In this document: positions 51,861 to 59,655 of the stretch, in pieces
Position numbering within the stretch: the stretch's first letter is position 1
How the letters are laid out: each line of letters opens with the position of its first letter
Source of the DNA: Chryseobacterium sp. Leaf201
GTDB lineage: Bacteria > Bacteroidota > Bacteroidia > Flavobacteriales > Weeksellaceae
Reading direction: 5' to 3'
NCBI RefSeq assembly: GCF_001421435.1
Contig: NZ_LMKA01000057.1
Span: forward strand, 124,001 to 188,000
Length of the DNA: 64,000 nucleotides
The notes under the pieces: generated by a model
What the model was told of the DNA's origin: nothing
The model's input: only the letters and a program-made list of their open reading frames with translations
Database searches by the model: none
Made by a program: the position numbers and the translations under genes

Positions 51861-52472
51861 CTATCCTCCGTATTTATTGGCGTAATCTTCCTGAGAAGCG
51901 ACAATTACTTTTCTGGCGTGTTCAGCACCGTATACTTCCTGGATTCTACATTTTGCAGGCTCATCCGGTAAGTTTTTATAGGTCAGGAAATAGTGCATTA
52001 ATCGTTTCACTTCTGCGTCAGGCAATTCTGCAATATCTCTGAAGTGCCCGAAAGCATGGTCCCCGATCATTACAGCAACAATTTTATCATCAGCTTCGCC
52101 TCCGTCAATCATTTTAAAACCTCCGATCGGAATAGCTTCCATTAATAAACCTCCTGAATGAATATTGTGGGAACTCAAAACACAGATATCAAGCGGATCA
52201 TGATCACCCATGGTTACATCTTCTGCCCCTCTTTCAACAGCCAGATTCATTACAGCAGCATCACAATACGTTCTCGGAACAAAACCGTACAAAGCCGGGA
52301 TGATATTTGAGAATTTTTGAGGCCTGTCAACCTTCAGAAAACCGGTTTCTTTGTCAACTTCATATTTAATGGTATCAGAAGGAACGATCTCCACGAAAAC
52401 ATTAACAACGTTCGGCGCATCTTGTCCTGCAGAAATTCCGTGCCATGGATGTGCTTTAAAATTTGGAATCAT
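51861..52472 (-). CDS. ppa: Soluble family I inorganic pyrophosphatase
   Basis: 203 residues. Family I active-site elements: NVFVEIVPSDTIKYEVDKETGFLKVDRP, ALYGFVPRTYCD, the Asp cluster DHDPLDICVLSS, and DDKIVAVMIGD. It hydrolyses cytoplasmic PPi without energy recovery. Spacing suggests co-transcription with the small membrane protein gene upstream (24 bp), while a terminator separates it from the membrane pyrophosphatase gene downstream. The cell thus keeps a wasteful and an energy-saving PPi enzyme side by side. Confidence 0.93.
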   Translation of the reverse strand: MIPNFKAHPWHGISAGQDAPNVVNVFVEIVPSDTIKYEVDKETGFLKVDRPQKFSNIIPALYGFVPRTYCDAAVMNLAVERGAEDVTMGDHDPLDICVLSSHNIHSGGLLMEAIPIGGFKMIDGGEADDKIVAVMIGDHAFGHFRDIAELPDAEVKRLMHYFLTYKNLPDEPAKCRIQEVYGAEHARKVIVASQEDYANKYGG

Positions 52473-52496
52473 TATTTAATTTTATTTATTTTTTAG

Positions 52497-53009
52497 TTAA
52501 GCTATTATTAAAATTTCTTTTCTCATATCATCTATGGTTGCTGAAATGTAATCATCACCGTTCATGTAATTCATGATGAAAATGGTTTTAAATTCATCAA
52601 GATCAGCATTCCCGTTAATTTCCTCATAGGTTTTATGAAGAAGGCTAAGTACAGCATTCTTAGAATCGACAATATTATTCCAGGAATTTTTTGAAATATA
52701 AAGCTGCTGCGAAGAATTGTATTCAAACTCTTCATTTACAGACTTTTCGGTGAGAAATATAAATTCGTGAACGGCCAGCTCCTTATCAAAGCGTTGAATA
52801 AGGTTTGACGGCTTTATCCTTTCCAGAAAAAGGATCATTCTTTCATAAGACTGGCTCTTGTTTCCTGAATTTGATTTTACGGAAAGAAGTTTTATTTCCT
52901 GCTCTTTAAGCCTGATATAGGTAAATACAAATTGCCTGAGCAAAACCAGAAAAGGGATTGCAATAATCAATGCAAAAGCATACGGCAGATATCCTGAAAA
53001 ACTTGTCAT
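52497..53009 (-). CDS. Small membrane-anchored protein, unknown function
   Basis: 170 residues from the ATG at 53007-53009 (a TTG five codons upstream is less likely). One N-terminal span (about 5-27, YLPYAFALIIAIPFLVLL), then a cytoplasmic-looking polar domain with FVFTYIRLKEQEIKLL leading into helices (SYERMILFLERIKPSNLIQRF). No family is recognised. It sits 24 bp upstream of ppa. Confidence 0.72.
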   Translation of the reverse strand: MTSFSGYLPYAFALIIAIPFLVLLRQFVFTYIRLKEQEIKLLSVKSNSGNKSQSYERMILFLERIKPSNLIQRFDKELAVHEFIFLTEKSVNEEFEYNSSQQLYISKNSWNNIVDSKNAVLSLLHKTYEEINGNADLDEFKTIFIMNYMNGDDYISATIDDMRKEILIIA

Positions 53010-53240
53010 AATTTGAGCTAGCAAAATTACTGATAATTTCTGAATTTATTATTGAAAATATTTCCAAGTATTTTTATTCTTTTCTCACATTACATTTCTC
53101 CGGAATTCTCGCTGATGTATTCAGTAATTATATTTTATACATTCCAATGAATCAGACATTATTTTAAAAAAAATAATATAAAAAGAATCAGCTAAATAAA
53201 ATATATCACTACCTTTAGAAAACATAAAATTATTTTAATC

Positions 53241-54041
53241 ATGAAAAAAACAGTTCTTTTATTAGCTACAGCAGCTACGTCTTTTCTTTATGCCCAACAG
53301 TCCTGGAATCTTACAGGAAATTCCGGAACATCTCCGACCGCAAATTACCTTGGAACTTCAGACAGTCAGGATTTGGTGTTAAAGACCAGTAATGTTGAAA
53401 GAATGAGGATCAATTCAACGGGCAATATTGGTATAGGCATAAATCCTGATCCTAGTATTGCTTTCAGAGCGCAGGGTCGAGGCCAGTTTTCATCTGATAC
53501 TACCAGTGATACTTTTACAGTTAGAAATTCAGGTACTAATGTTGATGGCGGTTCTTCTTTAGTCTGGCTGAATTACATGCAATATCAGCCAAATAATCCG
53601 GGAGTTTTAGATATCAGCGGACCTACTGCCCCAGGAAATTGGGAGTCTACATTTTCATTGAAAGCAAACGGAAAATTACTTATCGGAAATTACAGCCAAT
53701 ATCCTAACTGTTCAGACTGTAATGATTACCGGGTTTTTATAAAAAACGGGATCAGAACTGAAAAGGTAAAGGTAGATATCGCTGCAAATAACGGATGGGC
53801 AGACTATGTTTTTGAAAAAAACTATAATCTGATGCCTTTACATGAGCTTGAAAAATTCATCACTGAAAATAAACATTTACCGGAAGTACCGACAACAGAT
53901 GAAGCCATAGAAAATGGAATTGAACTAAAAGAAATGAACATCCTTCTTTTGAAGAAAGTTGAAGAATTAACATTGTATGTAATTCAGCAACAAAAAGAAA
54001 TTCAGGAACTTAAAAATAAAGTATATAAAAATGAAAAGTAA
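53241..54041 (+). CDS. Tail-fibre-like secreted protein
   Basis: 266 residues with a signal peptide (MKKTVLLLATAATSFLYAQ). The N-terminal half has the Bacteroidota tail-fibre style LGTSDSQDLVLKTSNVERMRINSTGNIGIG, a beta-strand repeat. The C-terminal third has ADYVFEKNYNLMPLHELEKFITENKHLPEVPTTDEA, the conserved end module found on many such secreted proteins, then a coiled-coil helix (LLLKKVEELTLYVIQQQKEIQELKNKV). It overlaps the next gene by 11 bp, so the two are translationally coupled. It may act as a partner, adhesin or chaperone of the protease. Confidence 0.78.
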   Translation: MKKTVLLLATAATSFLYAQQSWNLTGNSGTSPTANYLGTSDSQDLVLKTSNVERMRINSTGNIGIGINPDPSIAFRAQGRGQFSSDTTSDTFTVRNSGTNVDGGSSLVWLNYMQYQPNNPGVLDISGPTAPGNWESTFSLKANGKLLIGNYSQYPNCSDCNDYRVFIKNGIRTEKVKVDIAANNGWADYVFEKNYNLMPLHELEKFITENKHLPEVPTTDEAIENGIELKEMNILLLKKVEELTLYVIQQQKEIQELKNKVYKNEK

Positions 54042-55845
54042 AATACTTCCGTTGTTATTGCTGGCAGGTTTCTTTTCATACGCTCAGAACAAACTTTATT
54101 ACGTTCAGGTTTCAAATGAAAGCAGTGCCCCCAAAATAACTGACAATAATGGCAAGATTGCCGTAATGCATTCTGATGAACGGGTGATGAAAGTTTTTTC
54201 AAAATATAATGTACATACATTTGAAAAAGCATTTCCTACCTCCCAGACACTTTCTTTGCAAAACATATATTTACTGGAAGTGGATAAAGAAGGAATTGCA
54301 GAAGAGCTGAAAAACTATACGGGATATTTTCCTCTGGTTGAAGAAACATTCAGACCCGGCCTGCTATATATACCGAATGATTATAATTTCCCTTCAGGAA
54401 GTTCAAACCCGATAAAGAGTCTGGAATTAATAAATGTAAAAGAGGCCTGGGATTATACACACGGCGATCCGAACTTCAAGATAGGTATAAGCGATACACC
54501 CATAAGAATGACTCATGAAGATTTGTCCGGAAAGGTTACCAGCCTTACCAATGGACCACTGACTCCGGATTCTCATGGAACAATTGTTTCCAGCCAGGCT
54601 GCAGCAAACACGGATAACAATAAGGGGATTCCGGGCACAGGTTTCAACTCCAGTATTTTATTTAAGCATATGTACGACGGCATTTTGATGAATACTTTAT
54701 TGGTTTTATCACAGAACGGAGCCCGAGTAGTAAATGCAAGCTGGTATAACTCTTGCAGCTACAGCGCGATCGATCAGCTGGTAGTTGACGAGATACATAA
54801 TAATGGAACCGTAATCATCGTGGCTGCAGGCAATGGCGCAACCTGTGGAGGACCGGATAATTATGTTTATCCGGCAAGTTATAATCATGTCATCAGTGTT
54901 TCCACTGTTGGCTATTTTGATGTAGGATATACCTATAATAACATTCCGTATTCGTGGGAGGACCGTATCGAAGAAGTAATCGGAAACCCGAATACCACCC
55001 ATCAGCACAACGATATGGTAGATTTAAGGGCACCCGGAATTAACGTTTTAGGGGCAGTAGCTGACAGTGACAGTTCTTATGGGGGAGCCTGGGGAACTTC
55101 AATAGCTGCACCCCAGATAGCCGGCGTAGTGGCCCTTTTATTTTCAGTAAATAACTGTCTGAATTCTGATGAAGTCGAAACCATTTTAAAACTTACATCA
55201 GCAAACCTGGACAACATCCCTGAAAACCAGCCTTATGTCGGAAAATTAGGTGCCGGAAGAATCGATGCCGGGAAAGCGACAAAAATGGCCTGGCAAATGG
55301 ATCCGACGAATGGCGGAGAAGTTTTGATAAAAGACAGAAACTTCAGTAAGTGGGATTTTGAACTTACAAATTCTGCGGAATCTATAAGAATTCAAAATGA
55401 AAGCTTTACACAAAATGCCAATGTTAAATTCAAAGCTAAAAAAAGCATAACGTTAGATACAGGTACCGTCTTGGAACCGGGGACAGGAAGTAGCCATTAT
55501 CTGTACATAGATAATACAAACAGCTGTTATACTTTTAGTCCACGTCCGGTTAAATCTGAAGATCTGGCTAAAAAAACAGCAAAAATTACAGAAGTGACCC
55601 GTGATGACATCACGCTTTATCCGATTCCTGCTAAAGATCATCTATTCGTAAAAACGAATAAAGAATTAAAAAACAGTACAGTTAAAATCTTCGATATGAG
55701 CAACAGACTGGTATTTGAAAAAACCATGTCAATAACAGATACAGCTTCAATAGATATTTCAAACCTGCTGAAAGGAGTTTATTTTATTGATATCACAGAC
55801 AGCAATTCCAAATCACATTATTCTAAAAAGTTTATCAAACAATAA
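54031..55845 (+). CDS. T9SS-exported subtilisin-like (S8) protease
   Basis: 604 residues. Signal peptide MKSKILPLLLLAGFFSYAQ, then a prodomain (about 20-125). The catalytic triad is Asp155 (IGISDTPI), His182 (DSHGTIVSS) and Ser357 (GTSIAAPQIAG), with oxyanion Asn268 (AAGNG). A beta-rich domain (about 425-510) leads to a C-terminal type A sorting domain (about 528-604; ITLYPIPAKDHLFVKT and GVYFIDITDSNSKSHYSKKFIKQ). That domain directs export through the type IX secretion system, of which PorQ is encoded in this window. It is probably surface-bound or released. A strong terminator follows. Confidence 0.93.
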   Translation: MKSKILPLLLLAGFFSYAQNKLYYVQVSNESSAPKITDNNGKIAVMHSDERVMKVFSKYNVHTFEKAFPTSQTLSLQNIYLLEVDKEGIAEELKNYTGYFPLVEETFRPGLLYIPNDYNFPSGSSNPIKSLELINVKEAWDYTHGDPNFKIGISDTPIRMTHEDLSGKVTSLTNGPLTPDSHGTIVSSQAAANTDNNKGIPGTGFNSSILFKHMYDGILMNTLLVLSQNGARVVNASWYNSCSYSAIDQLVVDEIHNNGTVIIVAAGNGATCGGPDNYVYPASYNHVISVSTVGYFDVGYTYNNIPYSWEDRIEEVIGNPNTTHQHNDMVDLRAPGINVLGAVADSDSSYGGAWGTSIAAPQIAGVVALLFSVNNCLNSDEVETILKLTSANLDNIPENQPYVGKLGAGRIDAGKATKMAWQMDPTNGGEVLIKDRNFSKWDFELTNSAESIRIQNESFTQNANVKFKAKKSITLDTGTVLEPGTGSSHYLYIDNTNSCYTFSPRPVKSEDLAKKTAKITEVTRDDITLYPIPAKDHLFVKTNKELKNSTVKIFDMSNRLVFEKTMSITDTASIDISNLLKGVYFIDITDSNSKSHYSKKFIKQ

Positions 55846-55858
55846 GATATTTCATACA

Positions 55859-55895
55859 AAGATCGCTTCAAATCATGAAGCGATCTTATTTATTT
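55859..55895 (+). terminator. Intrinsic terminator of the S8 protease gene
   Basis: Twelve-bp perfect stem AAGATCGCTTCA / TGAAGCGATCTT with a 5-nt loop, followed by ATTTATTTTTTT. It also separates the convergent FemAB-like gene. Confidence 0.85.
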
Positions 55896-55897
55896 TT

Positions 55898-56764
55898 TTA
55901 AAAAAATTTCTTTAGCATCTTATTTTCATAATAAGAATATTCCTGAAGTTCTCCGCCAAAACTTTTAAAAAAGACTTCTATCCCACGGATATTGCTTCCC
56001 ATGAAATTGAATTGCTTTTCGTGAATATAAAGACTTAAAATTTTATCAATCAGAAAAGAAGGTCCGTTTTCATTTCTGTAAATTTCATCATTGATCAGGC
56101 CCAGCAGAGAGATTTGATTGTTTTCCGAAACCAGCACGGCAACGTTTATCAGTTTTTCTTCCAGATAAGCAGCACAAAGCTCTAATGCATTATTCTGCCG
56201 GAGAAAATTCATATAATTCCTAAACCTGTTAATATCGGTTTGTTTGGTAATCCCTTTAAAATTATTTTCAATAAAAGTAATATGTTCAGAATTGAGTTCA
56301 ATCTGTCTGTAATGAAGATGCTGTGCGCATTTTGCCGTAGATTTTCTTCCTTTAAAATATTTTTTTCTTCTTAAAGTTGGATAATCTGAGATAGGAATAA
56401 TATAGTTTTTCTTTTTGACCAATATTTCTGATAACGAATTCTGATGATTAAAAGAATACGAAAACACTTTGTATTTTCTTTTTAAAAACTTTAAAAACTG
56501 ATCATTAATTTTCACATTATCTTTTTGAGAAAAAATGCCTAACTGCTGACAGAAAAGAGGCATAATCACAAAAGTAATTCCAAACTTTTTCCGCAAAGGA
56601 ACGGGTAAAACGGCTTCATAATCTCCATATATGATAATTTCCCAGTTTCCTGACAGTTGGTCTAAGACTTCTTTCTTTGCATACCAGTTCCGCTGTTCGG
56701 AATTCTCCAGGCACTGTGTATATTTATCAAAATCAATTTCATTATATTTCAATCTTCTCATCAT
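55898..56764 (-). CDS. FemAB/GNAT-fold acyltransferase-like protein
   Basis: 288 residues. It has the two-lobed N-acyltransferase pattern: RNWYAKKEVLDQLSGNWEIIIYGDYEAVLPVPLRKKFG in the first lobe, and AAYLEEKLINVAVLVSENNQISLLGLINDEIYRNENGPSFLIDKILSLYIHEKQFNFMGSNIRGIEVFFKSFGGE in the second. This is typical of BioF2-like GNAT proteins of Bacteroidota. The substrate is unknown. It overlaps radC by four bases and is the last gene of a five-gene minus-strand run. Confidence 0.7.
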   Translation of the reverse strand: MMRRLKYNEIDFDKYTQCLENSEQRNWYAKKEVLDQLSGNWEIIIYGDYEAVLPVPLRKKFGITFVIMPLFCQQLGIFSQKDNVKINDQFLKFLKRKYKVFSYSFNHQNSLSEILVKKKNYIIPISDYPTLRRKKYFKGRKSTAKCAQHLHYRQIELNSEHITFIENNFKGITKQTDINRFRNYMNFLRQNNALELCAAYLEEKLINVAVLVSENNQISLLGLINDEIYRNENGPSFLIDKILSLYIHEKQFNFMGSNIRGIEVFFKSFGGELQEYSYYENKMLKKFF

Positions 56765-57438
56765 AATATGCCGTCGTCTGAAAAACTAAAGTACGAGTTT
56801 TGGGTAATAATAAGGTGGTCCAGAAGCTGGATACCCAATATTTTTCCGGCTTCTTTTATCTTTTGTGTAATATCGATATCTTCCCGGCTCGGTTTCAAAT
56901 TCCCCGAAGGATGATTGTGCGCAACAATAATTCCCGTTGAAAAATGATCCAAGGCTGTTTTGAATAAGACCCTCACATCGACAATTGACTGGCTGATCCC
57001 GCCTTCGGTCAGCTTAGCCGTATGAATGATCTTGTTTCTCTGATTAAGAAAGATGGCCCAGAATTCTTCTGTGCGCAGATCTGACATTTGATTTTTGAAA
57101 ATCTGATAGGCATCATTGCTACCGGAAATCACTTTGATCTCCGAAATTTCCTGCCTGGCCCGTCTTCTTCCGATTTCCAAGGCTGTTGCAATAGAAATGG
57201 CCTTTACCTGCCCCACGCCTTTAAATTTCATAAGGTCCTGAATAGAGAGCAGGCTCAGCAGGTGCCAATTATTATCAACCGAAGCCAATATTTTCTGGCC
57301 CAGTTCTACCGCCGTTTCATCCTTACTGCCGCTTCCCATAATAATGGCCAGCAGCTCGGAATCAGATAGTGAATTTTTACCTTTCTGTAAAAATTTTTCG
57401 CGGGGGCGGTCGTCTTCAGCTAGGAATTTTATAGACAT
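56761..57438 (-). CDS. radC: RadC-like JAB-domain protein
   Basis: 225 residues, full length. An N-terminal helix-hairpin-helix region (LSIQDLMKFKGVGQVKAISIATALEIGRR) precedes a JAB/MPN metalloprotease-like domain with AHNHPSGNLKPSREDI, the JAMM zinc motif. The acidic residue in EEFWAIFLNQRNKI and the Asp after Ser-Arg-Glu complete it. Although named RadC, a repair role is not established for the family. It is overlapped by the FemAB-like gene and lies six bases after the DUF6263 gene. Confidence 0.92.
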   Translation of the reverse strand: MSIKFLAEDDRPREKFLQKGKNSLSDSELLAIIMGSGSKDETAVELGQKILASVDNNWHLLSLLSIQDLMKFKGVGQVKAISIATALEIGRRRARQEISEIKVISGSNDAYQIFKNQMSDLRTEEFWAIFLNQRNKIIHTAKLTEGGISQSIVDVRVLFKTALDHFSTGIIVAHNHPSGNLKPSREDIDITQKIKEAGKILGIQLLDHLIITQNSYFSFSDDGIL

Positions 57439-57444
57439 AATTAT

Positions 57445-58209
57445 TTATTCAAAACCTTTCATTTGTGGAGAAATTTTAAAAGTCATTTCACCTGTTTCTT
57501 TCATTTTTAAGGACTTTTCTCCTGAAATTAAAAGTCCTGTTTTCCTATCAAGTACATATGAGCCAATAATTTCGGCCCTGTATTTATCCGAACCCCCATT
57601 ATATCCCATTAATCCCAGGGAACTAACATTGATAGACTTACTGTCTATTTTTTTTATAGTATAAGTAGTTTTCAATTCTACTTTCTTATCTATTGGGTTG
57701 GTTGTAGTTTCTTCCCAGGTAAGCTTTTCGATCAGCTTTCTTTCCGGCAACGCAAATGGTAAAATATTATATTGTTCAATCAAAAATGGGTCAGCATCAA
57801 TATTCTTGAATTTCGGTTTCTCAATGATTCGGCCGTAAGCATTTATTCTAAAAGAAAATTCTTTGTTAACCAAATTTTGTATATCACTTCCCAAATCAGA
57901 ATCACCATTTCCGCTTTCACGTGTATCAACAGAAAAAGAATCACCTAAAATACTTTGGTTGACATTCGCTCTTTTCAATTTTCCCGTCATATAATAGTGG
58001 CCATTTTTAGCAACTGAATCTACTTTATAATTGACCACATTTACTTCGTTTAAAGTCATTTGTGAGTTTGTACTGACATCAGCTTCATAGATTACAGATT
58101 GTTCAAAATCTTTTGGGAGGTTTAATTTCAGATCTGCAACGGCATAATTTTCCTTTTTACAGGAAACCAGAATCGCAGCAACAAAAAATGGCAATATCGT
58201 TTTTTTCAT
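57445..58209 (-). CDS. DUF6263-like lipoprotein
   Basis: 254 residues with a lipobox (ILVSC, acylated Cys near residue 17, then KKE). The mature part is beta-rich: DLKLNLPKDFEQSVIYEADVSTNSQMTLNEVNVVNYKVDSVAKNGHYYMTGKLKR, ending with YVLDRKTGLLISGEKSLKMKETGEMTFKI. This repeating strand and turn pattern matches DUF6263 proteins, whose role is unknown. Six bases separate it from the L,D-transpeptidase-like gene upstream and seven from radC downstream, so it is operonic. Confidence 0.75.
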   Translation of the reverse strand: MKKTILPFFVAAILVSCKKENYAVADLKLNLPKDFEQSVIYEADVSTNSQMTLNEVNVVNYKVDSVAKNGHYYMTGKLKRANVNQSILGDSFSVDTRESGNGDSDLGSDIQNLVNKEFSFRINAYGRIIEKPKFKNIDADPFLIEQYNILPFALPERKLIEKLTWEETTTNPIDKKVELKTTYTIKKIDSKSINVSSLGLMGYNGGSDKYRAEIIGSYVLDRKTGLLISGEKSLKMKETGEMTFKISPQMKGFE

Positions 58210-58215
58210 AATTAG

Positions 58216-58797
58216 TTAATAAAAAGCATATAAAATAACCGGCTTTTTCGACTGGTCGATATATTGCGCCGTTTGCTGCAATGCGTTTTTTGACAGCATC
58301 GGACAGCCAAAACTCAGGCATGCCGGCGCTGCAGATTCCTTATCGGATATACAGGAATAAGCGTGTAAAACAATGGCACGTTTCCTGGCATTGCTGTTGG
58401 TTTCATCCAGGCCGTCCAGACGGTAAGCCTTACCGAATTTTCCGGAATAGCTTTCCCTGATCTCATATTTACCTAACGATGACTGGTGGGAACCGTCTGT
58501 ATTGCTGAATTTTAAAAGTCCTGACTTTTCAATAACAGAGCCTTCCCCATGCGCAACTATGGCTTTCTGTAAAATTTTATCATTTCTGAGATCATACACG
58601 AAATACCGGTATTTCCCGGAATGGATCTTAAAATTGATAAAAACCACAAGGTCCTGATTATAATTTTTTCCTTTTATGAAACTTCTGATCTCCGAAATTT
58701 TTGATTCGGGCAGATATTCTCCGGCAGCAGATGACGGCTGAGATCCAATCTCTGAATAGCAACCCAGCAGGATCATTAAAAAAATAAGGTGTTTCAT
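58216..58797 (-). CDS. L,D-transpeptidase-like protein (YkuD_2 type)
   Basis: 193 residues with an N-terminal signal segment that may be lipidated (LMILLGCYSE). The catalytic fold is readable: VVFINFKIHSGKYRYFVYDL, HQSSLGKYEIRESYSGKFGKAYRLDG, the conserved His in RAIVLHAYSC, and the nucleophile Cys in LSFGCPMLS. Members of this subgroup are small murein-modifying enzymes or relatives with unclear substrate. It lies between lolD and the DUF6263 gene in a tight operon. Confidence 0.82.
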   Translation of the reverse strand: MKHLIFLMILLGCYSEIGSQPSSAAGEYLPESKISEIRSFIKGKNYNQDLVVFINFKIHSGKYRYFVYDLRNDKILQKAIVAHGEGSVIEKSGLLKFSNTDGSHQSSLGKYEIRESYSGKFGKAYRLDGLDETNSNARKRAIVLHAYSCISDKESAAPACLSFGCPMLSKNALQQTAQYIDQSKKPVILYAFY

Positions 58798-58815
58798 CTG
58801 TGCTTTGTGAGGGTT

Positions 58816-59484
58816 TTATTCGATAATCATCCCGTCTTTCATCACTAATTTCCTGTCGGTAATTTCTGCAAGGTTTGGGTTGTGGGTTACAATAACAAAA
58901 GTCTGGTTGTATTTATCTCTCAGGTCAAAAAAAAGCCGGTGAAGGTCATCTGCATTTTTTGAGTCTAAGTTACCGGTCGGTTCATCGGCAAAAATAATTT
59001 TTGGGGAATTGATTAAAGCCCTTGCTACGGCTACCCTCTGCGCTTCGCCACCGGAAAGCTGATTGGGCTTGTGGTGCAGCCTCTGTTCGATTTTCAGGTC
59101 CTCAAATAAAGCATATGCCTTTTCAATAGCTTCTTTTTCATTAGCACCGGCAATTTTTGTAGGCAGCAAGACGTTTTCCAGAGCCGTAAATTCAGGAAGC
59201 AGCTGATGGAACTGAAATACAAACCCGATATTCTGGTTTCTGAACTTGGAAAGCTGTTTATCATTCATGTTGATAAAAGATTCCTGCGCAATGGATATTT
59301 CAGTACCGAATTTGTTTGACTGGGAAGGCTGATCCAGTGTTCCCAGGATCTGCAGCAGCGTAGATTTCCCTGCTCCGGATTCTCCCACGATGGATACCAC
59401 TTCACCCATTTTGATGTGAATGTCAACGCCCTTCAATACTTCTAAATTCCCATAAAATTTATGGATATTCCTTGCTTTAATCAT
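58816..59484 (-). CDS. lolD: LolD-like ABC transporter ATPase
   Basis: 222 residues. Walker [12 protein letters not shown] (about 34-44), Q-loop [20 protein letters not shown], signature [15 protein letters not shown], Walker [15 protein letters not shown]-loop VTHN. The [11 protein letters not shown] segment and the size are those of LolD/MacB-type ATPases. LolD drives release of lipoproteins from the inner membrane to LolA, and a lolA gene lies at 9506. Its permease partner is not in the window. First gene of the minus-strand operon. Confidence 0.85.
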   Translation of the reverse strand: MIKARNIHKFYGNLEVLKGVDIHIKMGEVVSIVGESGAGKSTLLQILGTLDQPSQSNKFGTEISIAQESFINMNDKQLSKFRNQNIGFVFQFHQLLPEFTALENVLLPTKIAGANEKEAIEKAYALFEDLKIEQRLHHKPNQLSGGEAQRVAVARALINSPKIIFADEPTGNLDSKNADDLHRLFFDLRDKYNQTFVIVTHNPNLAEITDRKLVMKDGMIIE

Positions 59485-59602
59485 AATTCAAAAATAGTAA
59501 ATTGATTTTAAATAATGACAATTTTAAAGCTAATAGTACATAAATACATAATTCGTTTTATGAGCAGTTTTTCATCACGATATGATCTTCAGGATAAGTA
59601 AT

Positions 59603-59630
59603 AAAACCTCTCATAGCTATGAGAGGTTTT
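59603..59630 (-). terminator. Intrinsic terminator of the pyruvate dehydrogenase genes
   Basis: Perfect 28-bp palindrome with 14-bp arms (AAAACCTCTCATAG and its complement), 26 bp past the E2 stop codon. Confidence 0.8.
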
Positions 59631-59655
59631 ATTTATATTCCAAAAAATCAGAAAG

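Noticed and set aside
53241..54041. Tail-fibre-like protein as a phage tail fibre
   Set aside because: It has a signal peptide and the end module typical of Bacteroidota secreted proteins, and there are no neighbouring structural phage genes.
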